64,000 bases of DNA from the NCBI RefSeq assembly GCF_014195505.1, contig NZ_JACIBV010000001.1, positions 7,130,001 to 7,194,000 on the forward strand, read 5' to 3'. The notes below the pieces were generated by a model. It did not search any database. It saw only the letters and a list, made by a program, of their open reading frames with translations, and was not told where the DNA came from. Of this stretch, positions 42,015 to 49,834 are shown one piece after another. The position numbers were made by a program, and so were the translations under genes. Origin of the DNA: Nonomuraea dietziae (lineage in GTDB: Bacteria > Actinomycetota > Actinomycetes > Streptosporangiales > Streptosporangiaceae). Position 1 is the stretch's first letter, and each line of letters begins with the position of its first letter.

Positions 42015-42980
42015 ATGGGCCGATTCATGACAACATTCGGCTATTTCCTGGCATCGGAGGAACACGGCCCCAACGAGCTCGTACGGCAGGCCCAGCTGGC
42101 CGAGCGCTCGGGCTTCGAGGCGCTGTGGATCTCCGACCACTATCACCCGTGGCTCGACGAGCAGGGCCACAGCCCGTTCGTGTGGTCGGTCATCGGCGGC
42201 GTCGCGGCCACCACCCGGCTGCCCGTCACCACCGCCGTCACGTGCCCGCTGGTCCGCATCCACCCGGCCGTCATCGCCCAGGCCGCCGCCACCAGCGCCG
42301 CGATGACCGAGGGCCGCTTCCGCCTGGGCGTCGGCACGGGGGAGGCGCTCAACGAACACATCACCGGTTCGGCGTGGCCGCCGGCCGAGGAGCGCCTGGA
42401 GATGCTCGAAGAGGCCGTCGAGGTCATGCGCAAGCTGTGGCAGGGAGACCTCGTCACGCACAGGGGCGCCCACTACCGCGTCGACACGGCCAGGCTCTAC
42501 ACCCTGCCCGACCAGCCGCCGCCGATCTACATGTCAGGGTTCGGCGCCAAGTCCGTCGAGCTGGCAGGCCGCATCGCCGACGGCTACATCTCCACCGGCC
42601 CCGCCGCCGAGATGGTGGAGCTGTTCCACAAGTCGGGCGGCGAGGGCAAGCCGGCGGCGGGCGGTCTCAAGGTCTGCTACGCCCCTGACGAGGCGCAGGC
42701 CAGGGCGACGATCCACCGGCTGTGGCCCACGCAGGGCATCAAGGGCGAGGCCGCTCAGCTCCTGCCGCTGCCCAGGCACTTCGAGCAGCTGGCAGAGATG
42801 GTCACCGAGGAGGAGGCGGCGGGGTCGAGCCCCTGCGGGCCCGACCCCGAGGTCCACGTCGAGGCCATCAGGAAGTACGTCGAGGCCGGGTTCGACGAGG
42901 TGTACATCAGCCAGATCGGACCCGACCAGGACGCGTTCTTCTCGTTCTACTCCGAGGAGGTTCTGCCGCGGTTGCGGTAG
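42015..42980 (+). CDS. F420-dependent LLM-class oxidoreductase (TIGR03557-like)
   Basis: 321 residues from ATG 42015 (ATG 42027 also possible). FGYFLASEEHGPNELVRQAQ is the start of the subgroup related to F420-dependent glucose-6-phosphate dehydrogenase. Further motifs are GFEALWISDHYHPW, LPVTTAVTCPLVRIHPAVIA, AMTEGRFRLGVGTGEALNEHI and a C-terminal EAGFDEVYISQIGPDQDAFF. It is a TIM-barrel hydride transferase in the cytoplasm using coenzyme F420, substrate unknown. Overlaps the convergent DUF6328 gene by 34 bp. Confidence 0.92.
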   Translation: MGRFMTTFGYFLASEEHGPNELVRQAQLAERSGFEALWISDHYHPWLDEQGHSPFVWSVIGGVAATTRLPVTTAVTCPLVRIHPAVIAQAAATSAAMTEGRFRLGVGTGEALNEHITGSAWPPAEERLEMLEEAVEVMRKLWQGDLVTHRGAHYRVDTARLYTLPDQPPPIYMSGFGAKSVELAGRIADGYISTGPAAEMVELFHKSGGEGKPAAGGLKVCYAPDEAQARATIHRLWPTQGIKGEAAQLLPLPRHFEQLAEMVTEEEAAGSSPCGPDPEVHVEAIRKYVEAGFDEVYISQIGPDQDAFFSFYSEEVLPRLR

Positions 42981-43438
42981 AGGTCCACGAGCGGCTGGAG
43001 GATCCAGAACCACGCGCCGCTCACCGCCACGGCGCCGGCGAACAGCGCGGCGGGCCAGTTGTTGATCACGGTCTCGGTGACCAGCGCGACCGCGCTGGTC
43101 ATCGCGATCAGGAGGAACACCGCGCCCGCCACGCCCAGCTCGTTGGCCCTGTGCAGCATCTTCTCCTTCAGCCCCGTGCGGAAGAAGAGCCGATGCTGGG
43201 CGGCGGGGGTGATGAAGCAGACCGAGGCGAACGCCGCGGCCATCAGCGAGACGAAGAACAGCCAGCGGCCCAGCGTGTCGACCCTGGGGAAGCCTGCCTG
43301 GAAGGGGAGCGTGAGCAGGAAGGCGAACAGCACCTGCACCCCGGTGACCGCCACCCGCAGCCCCTGCAGCAACTCGGCCAGCTCGCGGTCCACCCGCTCC
43401 TTGTGGCTCTCGCCGGGTTCACCGTGAGACTCCCTCAC
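42947..43438 (-). CDS. DUF6328 family membrane protein
   Basis: 163 residues from GTG 43438, chosen because AAGGAGG precedes it and it overlaps the upstream stop (GTGA). The N-terminal cytoplasmic helix is ERVDRELAELLQGLRVAVTG, then four membrane helices (VQVLFAFLLTLPFQAGF, WLFFVSLMAAAFASVCFI, GVAGAVFLLIAMTSAVALV, WPAALFAGAVAVSGAWFWIL). This is the actinobacterial DUF6328 pattern; function unknown. Co-transcribed with the DUF1360 gene. Confidence 0.85.
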   Translation of the reverse strand: MRESHGEPGESHKERVDRELAELLQGLRVAVTGVQVLFAFLLTLPFQAGFPRVDTLGRWLFFVSLMAAAFASVCFITPAAQHRLFFRTGLKEKMLHRANELGVAGAVFLLIAMTSAVALVTETVINNWPAALFAGAVAVSGAWFWILQPLVDLYRNRGRTSSE

Positions 43439-43896
43439 TCGGCCTCCTTCATGAGCTTGGCATAGCCGAACTGCAACCAGTCGGAGACGGCCACGGCCGT
43501 CATCGTCGAGCCCGCCAGGCGGGTCATCCGGGGGGCGAAGACCAGGCCCGCGGCGTAGGCGGTGGCGATCCACTGGGCCAGGCAGAAGGGGCAGGCGAGC
43601 AGCTCGCCCATCGCGCTGCGCGGCTCCTCCTTCAGCTCGGCGGGGCCGCTCACCCCTTTGAACCTGGTGAACGGGGCGCGCAGCGGGCTCGTCACGCTGT
43701 CCTTGGCCAGCGTGCGCGACAGCCGATGGGTGCTCACGCCCATGAGGAAGAGATCGAGAACGCCCACCCGCTCGGGCGGCTTCTTGCCCAGGAAGGCGGC
43801 CAGCGCGACCGCGGCCGTGACGGCTCCGCCGTACGCCGCCATGATCCGCAGGTAGCCGCCGACAGGGCGGCCGTACTCCTCGGTGATCTCTGTCAT
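43435..43896 (-). CDS. DUF1360 family membrane protein
   Basis: 153 residues. Membrane helix YLRIMAAYGGAVTAAVALAAFL, then VLDLFLMGVSTHRLSRTLAKD and the family signature GELLACPFCLAQWIATAYAAGL, where CPFCLAQW may bind a metal or disulfide. A final helix is AVAVSDWLQFGYAKLM. The DUF1360 family is found in Bacillus spore genes and in actinobacterial stress clusters; its biochemical role is unknown. First gene of the pair, preceded by a sigma-B-like promoter. Confidence 0.88.
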   Translation of the reverse strand: MTEITEEYGRPVGGYLRIMAAYGGAVTAAVALAAFLGKKPPERVGVLDLFLMGVSTHRLSRTLAKDSVTSPLRAPFTRFKGVSGPAELKEEPRSAMGELLACPFCLAQWIATAYAAGLVFAPRMTRLAGSTMTAVAVSDWLQFGYAKLMKEAE

Positions 43897-43906
43897 GGAG
43901 GGCTCG

Positions 43907-43948
43907 CTACCCCCACCGGGCAGGTCTAGTCGCCGATCGTGCGGGTAG
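43907..43948. promoter_or_regulatory. Overlapping divergent sigma-B-type promoters
   Basis: Minus strand: GACT (43928-43931 complement), 15-bp spacer, GGGTAG (43907-43912 complement), 10 bp before the DUF1360 start. Plus strand: GTCT (43924-43927), 15-bp spacer, GGGTAG (43943-43948), 10 bp before ATG 43959. The two -35 elements lie side by side, so both genes could be induced from one 62-bp gap. Confidence 0.55.
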
Positions 43949-43958
43949 CTGTCGCCAC

Positions 43959-44555
43959 ATGGGCAGCCACAGCCACGAGGTCACCGATTCGATCTTGGAG
44001 ACGTTGAAGCGAGCCAGCTCCGGGCTCAAGGACGCGGGCGTGCGGTTCGCGCTCGCGGGAGGTTGCGCCGCCTATGCGAGAGGAGCCGCCCCTTCCCTGC
44101 ACGACGTGGATTTCGTGATCATGGAGAAGGACGTGCCCGCCGCGCTGGAGGCGCTGATCAGGGTCGGTTTCACCACCGCGAAACCGCCCGAGGACTGGCT
44201 GGTGAAGGCGTACGACGAGGGCCGTCTGGTGGACCTCATCTTCAGGGTCTCCGACCGGCCGGTCACCGAAGAGTTGCTGGCCAGGGCCGAGCCGCTGAAG
44301 GCCTCGGCGGTGATCGTGCCGGTACTGGAGGCCACCGACCTGGTGATCTCCTGGCTGCTGCCGATGTCGGAGCACGCCTGCGACTACGGATCTCTGCTTC
44401 CGCAGGTGCGCGCGCTGCGTGAGCAGGTCGACTGGAACAGGGTGGCGGCGGTCACCGAGCACTCTCCCTATGCCTTCACCTTCCTGACGCTGCTGGAACG
44501 CCTGGAGGTCATCGACAAGCCGGTCGAGGCGGTGATGGACGACAGGTGGCCGTGA
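43959..44555 (+). CDS. Nucleotidyltransferase-fold protein
   Basis: 198 residues. FALAGGCAAYARGAAPSLHDVDFVI is the G-G...D-x-D active-site pattern of Pol-beta-type minimal nucleotidyltransferases (related to the AbiEii/NTP_transf_2 groups), and LVDLIFRVSDRPVTEELL supplies a third acidic strand. The C-terminal half is helical (YAFTFLTLLERLEVIDKPVE). Possible partner or substrate unknown; no adjacent HEPN or antitoxin gene. Expressed from a sigma-B-like promoter. Confidence 0.7.
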   Translation: MGSHSHEVTDSILETLKRASSGLKDAGVRFALAGGCAAYARGAAPSLHDVDFVIMEKDVPAALEALIRVGFTTAKPPEDWLVKAYDEGRLVDLIFRVSDRPVTEELLARAEPLKASAVIVPVLEATDLVISWLLPMSEHACDYGSLLPQVRALREQVDWNRVAAVTEHSPYAFTFLTLLERLEVIDKPVEAVMDDRWP

Positions 44556-44630
44556 CGGCCCCGGCCATGTGACACCAGGGATGAGACACCTGGCCGTGAG
44601 AAACCAGTCGTGAGAAGCCGGCAATGAGAA

Positions 44631-44664
44631 AGGGGCCGCGCCCCCTGCGGGGCGCGGCCCTTCT
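44631..44664. terminator. Bidirectional terminator hairpin
   Basis: GGGCCGCGCCCC (44633-44644), loop CTGC, GGGGCGCGGCCC (44649-44660), a perfect 12-bp stem with a short T-rich tail on both strands (TTCT and TTTC). Lies between convergent genes ending at 44555 and 44675. Confidence 0.88.
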
Positions 44665-44674
44665 GCCTCCTGTG

Positions 44675-45025
44675 TCAGAAGGTCTGGGGGAAGCGGCCGT
44701 AGTAGTCGCCCAGCCGCTGCCGGTAGTCCGGCTCCTTGAACGAGCCCTCGTCGAACTCGGGGGCGTTCTTGATCTCTTCCTTCGTCCTGGAGACGTAGAC
44801 GTTGCGCTCCTGCGGGTCGATGCGGGTAATCACCGAGCCGGGCAGCATGACCTTCTTACCGAAGATCCACGGTCCGGTGTCGATGATGACGTAGCTCTCG
44901 CCGACCTCGTAGGTCGCCTCGTCGATTGACCCGATCTTGCCGTCCGTCGCCTGGACGTGGTATCCCACGAGGTCCAGACTCTGGTTGCGGTCGTAGACGT
45001 CAGGACGATAGTTCCAGAGCTCCAT
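44675..45025 (-). CDS. PRC-barrel domain protein
   Basis: 116 residues from ATG 45025 (GGGAGAGAG upstream). LDLVGYHVQATDGKIGSIDEATYEVGESYVIIDTGPW followed by VMLPGSVITRIDPQERNVYVSRT is a PRC-barrel beta domain. The tail KEEIKNAPEFDE, then YYGRFPQTF, is common in actinobacterial stress PRC proteins. Role unknown; possibly binds RNA or protein partners. Preceded by a sigma-B-like promoter. Confidence 0.9.
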   Translation of the reverse strand: MELWNYRPDVYDRNQSLDLVGYHVQATDGKIGSIDEATYEVGESYVIIDTGPWIFGKKVMLPGSVITRIDPQERNVYVSRTKEEIKNAPEFDEGSFKEPDYRQRLGDYYGRFPQTF

Positions 45026-45072
45026 AGGTGCTCTCTCCCTCTCTTCTTTCGTCTTGTTCGGGCCCGCCCCCA

Positions 45073-45097
45073 CTACCCCGGCAATTCCCCATCAATC
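45073..45097 (-). promoter_or_regulatory. Sigma-B-type promoter of the PRC-barrel gene
   Basis: On the minus strand GATT (45094-45097), a 15-bp spacer, and GGGTAG (45073-45078), 47 bp upstream of the ATG at 45025. Same spacing as the other three sites in the block. Confidence 0.55.
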
Positions 45098-45163
45098 AAT
45101 CCGCGCGCGGGAAACAGCGCCGCCGTCCAATCGGTTTCGGGAAATGGCCAGGTAAAAGGGTAT

Positions 45164-47353
45164 TTAACCGTGCCGGACCGCCGAGGTAACTCTCTTGAGG
45201 ATGCGGTCCCATTCGGTGCCGAACGGGTTTTCCTGCACCATGTACGTCCATGTCGCCGAGGGGCGCTTCAGGTCACGGGCGGGGTCCTCGAACGACTCGA
45301 GCGAGCGCCGCTCCACCTCGGCCAGCAGCGTCTTGTACTCCGCCACCGCCTCGCGCTGGAACTCGTCCACCGGGCTCATGCGCCCGAGAGCGCGCAGGTG
45401 GATGCCCTCGCGCAGGTCGCTCAGGAAGGCCAGGTGCTCGGTCCAGCAGGTGTCGATGGCGTGCAGGACGATCTGCCTTGCGCGATCGTCGCGGGTGTCC
45501 TCGTCGAGGGACTCCCAGCGCTCGGGGTCGGCCTTGGCCAGCGCCTGCGCGGCCGAGTCGCCGTGCAGGACCTTGTCACGCCACTCCAGGATGAGCTCGC
45601 GCTGGTGCTCGAGCAGGCGGGTGTAGCGCCAGGTGTTGCGGTGGATCTCCAGGTTGACGCCCTCGGCGACGCGCTGCGCGTGGGCGATGAGGTAGGCGCC
45701 GCGGCGGTGCCGTACGACGCCGTCGGGGTCGGCGGCGGGCGGGCGCTCGTCGGGCACGTACTGGGTGATCAGGTCGTCGCGCATGCTCGCGAAGAAGACC
45801 GAGCCTCCCGGGTCGCCCTGGCGGCCCGCGCGCCCGCGCAGCTGGTCGTCCAGGCGGCTGCTGACGTGCCGGCCGGAGCCGATCACGTAGAGGCCGCCGA
45901 GTTCGGCCACGCCCTCGCCGAGGCGGATGTCGGTGCCCCTGCCCGCCATCTGGGTGGAGACGGTGATCGCGCCGAGCGAGCCCGCCCTGGCGATGATCGA
46001 GGCCTCCTCCGCGTCGTTCTTGGCGTTGAGCACGACCGGCTCCATGCCGCGGCGCTGCAGCAGCTTGGCCAGGTTCTCCGACTCGGCCACGTCGAGGGTG
46101 CCGATGAGGATCGGCCGCCCCGTGGCGTGCATCTCCTGGATCTCCTCGACCAGCGCCGCGTCCCTGTCGGGCCCGGACGGGTAGAGACGGTCGGGCTCGT
46201 CCAGCCGCACACACGGCTTGTTCGGCGGGATGACCGCCACCTTGAGCCCGTAGAACTCGCCGAGCTGCTCGCTGACCGCGACGGCGGTGCCCGTCATGCC
46301 GCACACCTGCGGGTAGCGCTTGATCAGCCCCTGCACGGTGATCTGGTCGAGGATCTCGCCCTTCTCCGTGGGGGAGAGCGTCTCCTTGGCCTCCACCGCC
46401 GCCTGCAGCCCGTCGGGCCAGCGCTGCAGCAGCGCGACCCGCCCGCGCGAGGGGTTGATGAGCTGCACCTTGCCGTCGCGCACGATGTAGTCGACGTCGC
46501 GCGTGAGCAGCGCGTGCGCGTGCAGCGCCAGGTTGAGCTCGATCAGCGTGCCCGGCTCGTTCTCGTCGTAGAGGTCGACGCCGAGGATGGACTCCACGCT
46601 GTCGGCGCCCTTCGGCGTCAGGAAGACGTTGCGCGACTGCTCGTCGATCTCGTAGTGATAGCCCCTGACGAGGGTGCGCACCAGCGCCGCCATCTCGGGC
46701 ACGGCGTCGCCGGGGTCGGCCGCGCCCGCCAGCACCAGCGGCACGCGCGCCTCGTCCACGAGCACCGAGTCGGCCTCGTCGACCAGCGCCACCTCGGGTG
46801 GGGGCATGATGATCTCGCCCGCGTCGGTGCGCATCCTGTCGCGCAGCACGTCGAAGCCGATCTCGCTGACGGGCCCGTAGCAGATGTCCTTGCCGTAGGC
46901 CTCGCGACGCTCCTCGTGCGTGGAGTTCTGGCCGATCCAGCCGACGCTGACGTCGAGCGCCTCGTAGAAGGGCGCCATCCACTCCGCGTCGCGCTGCGCC
47001 AGGTAGTCGTTGACGGAGATCACGTGCACGCGCTTGCCCTGCAGCGCGTAGCCGGCCGCGGCCATCGCGCCCGACAGCGTCTTGCCCTCACCGGTGGCCA
47101 TCTCGGCCACGTGTCCGTGCAGGAGCGCCAGCGTGCCGAGCAACTGCACGTCGTACGGCCTGAGCCCCAGTGTCCTGTCGGCGGCCTCGCGCACGACGGC
47201 GCAGAAGTGCGCCAGGTCGTCCATCTTCGGCTCGGGCAGCTCGTCGGGGAAGGACAGCTTGCCGGCCGCCTCGACGATCTTCTTGTAAGGGGTCAGGTTC
47301 AGGCCTCCTGGCCGGTCCAGAAGATTCCTGAAAAACCCGGAAAACGACGCCAC
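45164..47353 (-). CDS. secA2: SecA2-type preprotein translocase ATPase
   Basis: 729 residues from GTG 47353. Walker A is EMATGEGKT (about 84-92), then VNDYLAQRDAEWM, CYGPVSEIGFDVLRDRM, the DEAD-type box ALVDEADSVLVDEARVPL, MTGTAVAVSEQLGEFY, and AGRGTDIRLGEGVAELGGLYVIG then RQGDPGGSVFFASM in the second motor domain. It is about 200 residues shorter than SecA1 and lacks the C-terminal CxCxSG zinc tail, as expected of SecA2. SecA2 exports a subset of proteins, some without signal peptides, in actinobacteria. It stands alone downstream of a terminator. Confidence 0.92.
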   Translation of the reverse strand: MASFSGFFRNLLDRPGGLNLTPYKKIVEAAGKLSFPDELPEPKMDDLAHFCAVVREAADRTLGLRPYDVQLLGTLALLHGHVAEMATGEGKTLSGAMAAAGYALQGKRVHVISVNDYLAQRDAEWMAPFYEALDVSVGWIGQNSTHEERREAYGKDICYGPVSEIGFDVLRDRMRTDAGEIIMPPPEVALVDEADSVLVDEARVPLVLAGAADPGDAVPEMAALVRTLVRGYHYEIDEQSRNVFLTPKGADSVESILGVDLYDENEPGTLIELNLALHAHALLTRDVDYIVRDGKVQLINPSRGRVALLQRWPDGLQAAVEAKETLSPTEKGEILDQITVQGLIKRYPQVCGMTGTAVAVSEQLGEFYGLKVAVIPPNKPCVRLDEPDRLYPSGPDRDAALVEEIQEMHATGRPILIGTLDVAESENLAKLLQRRGMEPVVLNAKNDAEEASIIARAGSLGAITVSTQMAGRGTDIRLGEGVAELGGLYVIGSGRHVSSRLDDQLRGRAGRQGDPGGSVFFASMRDDLITQYVPDERPPAADPDGVVRHRRGAYLIAHAQRVAEGVNLEIHRNTWRYTRLLEHQRELILEWRDKVLHGDSAAQALAKADPERWESLDEDTRDDRARQIVLHAIDTCWTEHLAFLSDLREGIHLRALGRMSPVDEFQREAVAEYKTLLAEVERRSLESFEDPARDLKRPSATWTYMVQENPFGTEWDRILKRVTSAVRHG

Positions 47354-47394
47354 GACTCCTCCAACGAGCGCTCTGTCGGCACCGGTTCCCGTAC

Positions 47395-47429
47395 GTGTCC
47401 GGTACGGCGGCGCCCGCCGTACCGGACAC
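47395..47429. terminator. Perfect 16-bp hairpin between the DMT exporter and secA2
   Basis: Arms 47395-47410 and 47414-47429 are exact reverse complements around the 3-nt loop CGC. It begins 5 bp after the exporter's stop codon on the minus strand and separates it from secA2. No T-tract. Confidence 0.88.
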
Positions 47430-47433
47430 TAGC

Positions 47434-48297
47434 TCATCCGCGCTCGTGCACGGTGAGCACGACAACAGCGCCGAGCAGAACGAGGCAGCCCGCCGCGGTG
47501 AGAGCCGTCAGACGCTCACCGAACAGCAGCACTCCCAGGGCCGCCGCGCCGACCGCCTCACCCAGGGAGATCACCGAGACGGTGGTCGCCTTGAGCGCGG
47601 ACAGGCTCCTGAAGTAGAGCCCGTACGCCAGGGCGGTAGGCACCGCGCCCAGGTAGAGCAGCAGGGCCACGGTCGGCAGCGTCACCTGCGGAACGATGCC
47701 CTCGGTCATGGCGAAGGGCGCCAGGCACAGCGCGCCGATCGCGAACCCGCCGACGGCGGTGCCGTAGGGGTCGTCGTGGTGCCGCCTGGAGTGCAGGGTG
47801 ACGGCGGCGTACCCTGCCGCGGACAGCAGCGCGAGGCCCACCCCGGCGAGTGTGGCGGTGGCCTCGGGCCCGGCGCCGCTCGAGCCCGCCGTGAGCACGA
47901 CCAGCCCCAGCAGCGCGGCGCCGACGCAGGCCGTGCCGACCCTGTCGAGCCGCTCGCCGAGGAAGAGCCTGCCGCCCACCGCCGTGAACAGAGGCGTGGC
48001 GCCCATCGTGACCACCGTCGCGATGGCCACCCCCGAGGTGGCGATCGCGCCGAAATAGGCGGTCTGGTAGATCGCCATGCCCACCCCCACCAGCAGCAGC
48101 CTGCGGTGGGTGCCGGGCCTGCGGCGCACGATGGTGATCAGGAAGAGCGCGCCGAGCAGATAGCGCCAGAGCGAGACCCCGAAAGGGCCGAGGCTGGTGG
48201 ACTGGAAGAGCAGGGACCCGGCCGCGCCACCGGTGCCCCAGGCGGCCGCGGCCACCGAGACGTACAGCACGCCGCGCCGTACGGAAACTTGCGTCAT
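47434..48297 (-). CDS. DMT-superfamily (EamA) exporter controlled by a leader peptide
   Basis: 287 residues from ATG 48297, ten membrane helices arranged as two EamA repeats (LYVSVAAAAWGTGGAAGSLLF to VVTMGATPLFTAVGGRLFLGE, and GVGLALLSAAGYAAVTLHSRR to ISLGEAVGAAALGVLLFGE). Such carriers export amino acids, metabolites or drugs. The Shine-Dalgarno GGAGAG is 6 bases before the ATG and is complementary over 10 bases to codons of an upstream 12-codon ORF, so expression is probably induced by ribosome stalling. It is divergent from a VOC gene that could be functionally linked. Confidence 0.9.
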   Translation of the reverse strand: MTQVSVRRGVLYVSVAAAAWGTGGAAGSLLFQSTSLGPFGVSLWRYLLGALFLITIVRRRPGTHRRLLLVGVGMAIYQTAYFGAIATSGVAIATVVTMGATPLFTAVGGRLFLGERLDRVGTACVGAALLGLVVLTAGSSGAGPEATATLAGVGLALLSAAGYAAVTLHSRRHHDDPYGTAVGGFAIGALCLAPFAMTEGIVPQVTLPTVALLLYLGAVPTALAYGLYFRSLSALKATTVSVISLGEAVGAAALGVLLFGERLTALTAAGCLVLLGAVVVLTVHERG

Positions 48298-48403
48298 TGA
48301 TCTCTCCGGAAGGAGTGGTTGTCGACGTTCGGCCCGTAGGCGGGCGGCAACCACCCCCGGATCGCCCAGGATCCGGAGAAGAACTACAGGGGAGTGCCGC
48401 CCG
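48298..48403 (-). promoter_or_regulatory. Leader RNA of the DMT exporter: nested anti-Shine-Dalgarno structure
   Basis: Three nested perfect inverted repeats can form. The outer pair is 48419-48428 (within the leader ORF) with 48299-48308, which includes the exporter Shine-Dalgarno. The middle pair is GCGGGCGGC 48396-48404 with 48340-48348. The inner pair is CCGGATC 48357-48363 with 48370-48376. A competing stem GGTTG/CAACC (48317-48321 with 48348-48352) would disturb the middle pair. The arrangement is that of an erm-type translational attenuator. Confidence 0.65.
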
Positions 48404-48442
48404 CTAGTGCGCGGGGGGCGGAGAGATCACGAAGTACGGCAC
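48404..48442 (-). CDS. 12-residue leader peptide MPYFVISPPPAH (probable stalling peptide)
   Basis: GTG 48442 with AAGGTGA 7-13 bases upstream, then codons for PYFVISPPPAH and TAG. Three consecutive prolines are a known ribosome-stalling element. The codons for ISP (ATC TCT CCG) plus the preceding G form the 10-nt anti-Shine-Dalgarno, and the stop codon lies in the next pairing arm. The ORF therefore seems placed to sense translation speed or a ribosome-targeting compound. Confidence 0.6.
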   Translation of the reverse strand: MPYFVISPPPAH

Positions 48443-48458
48443 GTCTTCACCTTATCGT

Positions 48459-48477
48459 CTGCTGTACCTGACAGCAG
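48459..48477. promoter_or_regulatory. Inverted repeat in the DMT/VOC divergent promoter
   Basis: CTGCTGT-ACCTG-ACAGCAG, perfect 7-bp arms with a 5-bp spacer, 17 bp upstream of the leader GTG and 30 bp before the VOC gene. Likely an operator for an unlinked regulator or part of the promoter. Confidence 0.4.
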
Positions 48478-48506
48478 CTGACAGGTATGCCTGCCAAGGT
48501 GGGCCC

Positions 48507-48869
48507 ATGACAACGAAGGCAAGCCTGATCGCCGTCACCATCGACTGCGAGGACCCGGTCAGGATGGCGGAGTTCTGGTCCAAGGTGACCGGCTTCGACA
48601 TCCAGGTCGCCGAGACCGAGTACTCCGCGGTCGGCGACGGCACCACGAGCATCTACTTCGGCCGTCTGCCCGGCTACAAGGCTCCCGCGTGGCCGAGCGA
48701 CGACAAGCAGTTCCACCTCGACTTCCGCGTGCCGGACGTGGCCAAGGCGGTCGAGGAGTACGAGGCGATCGGCGCCACCAGGCCCGAGTTCCAGCCGGGC
48801 GAAGGGTGGGTCATCATGCAGGACCCTGAGGGCCATGTGTTCTGCGTATGTCCTGAGAGGTCCACCTAA
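48507..48869 (+). CDS. VOC/glyoxalase-fold protein
   Basis: 120 residues, one pair of beta-alpha-beta-beta-beta units: LIAVTIDCEDPVRMAEFWSKVTGF then FHLDFRVPDVAKAVEEYEAIGAT and the typical ending GWVIMQDPEGHVFCVCPE. The family includes glyoxalases, dioxygenases and antibiotic-sequestering proteins; metal ligands are only partly present. It is divergent from the attenuated exporter, so a resistance or detoxification role is possible but unproven. Confidence 0.85.
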   Translation: MTTKASLIAVTIDCEDPVRMAEFWSKVTGFDIQVAETEYSAVGDGTTSIYFGRLPGYKAPAWPSDDKQFHLDFRVPDVAKAVEEYEAIGATRPEFQPGEGWVIMQDPEGHVFCVCPERST

Positions 48870-48949
48870 AGTCTGATTCAAGCGATGGCGCAGGGACTCT
48901 AAGCTGGACCAATGCTCCTGAGAGGTTCCACGCCCCTGCGCGGGCGCCC

Positions 48950-49834
48950 ATGACATGGGTAGGCCTGATCATCGCCCTCGCCGGGGCACTGGGATACGCG
49001 GTCGGCGCCGCGCTGCAGCAGTTCGAGGCGGTCGCCGAGGGCGCCTCGTTCAAGCTGGTCAAGCGCCCCCGGTGGTGGATCGGCGGCGTCATCGGCTTCA
49101 CCGGCGCCAGCCTCCACGCGGTGGCGCTCAGCTTCGCGCCTCTCGTGGTGGTGCAGCCGGTGTCGGTGGCCACGCTGGTGTTCGCGGTGCCGCTGGCCGC
49201 CTACCTGTACGGCCGCAAGCCGTACAAGGCGGAGATCTTCGGATCCATCGCCGTCGCGGTCGGCCTGCTCTGGCTGACGCTGCTGGTGCCGCACACGAAC
49301 GTGAGGCCGGAGCTGTCCTCGGCCGCCGCCCTGGGATTCCTCGCGGTCATCGGGGCGATCGTGCTGGTCGCGAACGCGGCGGCGCGCAGGTCGCGAGGGC
49401 CTGCCAAGGCGCTGCTGCTGTCGGTGGGCGCGGGGGTGGTGACTGCGAGCGTGTCCACGTTCGTCCGCGTGGTGGGCGGCGGCATGGAGGGGGACCTCTC
49501 CAGGCTCGTCCACTGGTTCACGCTGGCCATCCCCCTCCTGCTGGTCTGCGCGGTGGTGCTGCTGCAGCGCTCCTACGCGGTCGGCTACTTCGGCATCGCC
49601 TACGCGGGAGTGCAGGTCATCGACCCGATCACCTCGGTGCTCGCCGGCGCGATCCTGCTGGGCGAGCCGCTGCCCACCTCTCCCTCCACGGCCGTGCCCG
49701 CGCTGCTCGCGGCGGCGCTCACGGTCGGCGGCACGATCACACTCGGGCGTCTCGCCCCTGACCAGTCCAGGCCGACTCCGGAGGTGTCCATCCCAGTACC
49801 TCATCCATCGAGCGCAGCATCAGATCGGAGCTGA
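48950..49834 (+). CDS. DMT-family membrane transporter
   Basis: 294 residues, nine to ten membrane helices beginning TWVGLIIALAGALGYAVGAALQ. SFAPLVVVQPVSVATLVFAVPL carries the conserved QPV region of this actinobacterial DMT subgroup (related to NIPA/EamA-like). GVQVIDPITSVLAGAILLGEPL is the second-repeat equivalent. Substrate unknown. The 3' 98 bp overlap the convergent FAD monooxygenase gene; the last 25 residues may therefore be non-functional. Confidence 0.85.
   Translation: MTWVGLIIALAGALGYAVGAALQQFEAVAEGASFKLVKRPRWWIGGVIGFTGASLHAVALSFAPLVVVQPVSVATLVFAVPLAAYLYGRKPYKAEIFGSIAVAVGLLWLTLLVPHTNVRPELSSAAALGFLAVIGAIVLVANAAARRSRGPAKALLLSVGAGVVTASVSTFVRVVGGGMEGDLSRLVHWFTLAIPLLLVCAVVLLQRSYAVGYFGIAYAGVQVIDPITSVLAGAILLGEPLPTSPSTAVPALLAAALTVGGTITLGRLAPDQSRPTPEVSIPVPHPSSAASDRS

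Noticed and set aside
45026..47617. Plus-strand 886-residue frame opposite secA2
   Set aside because: Antisense shadow of secA2, with Arg/Val/Leu-rich composition and no domain.
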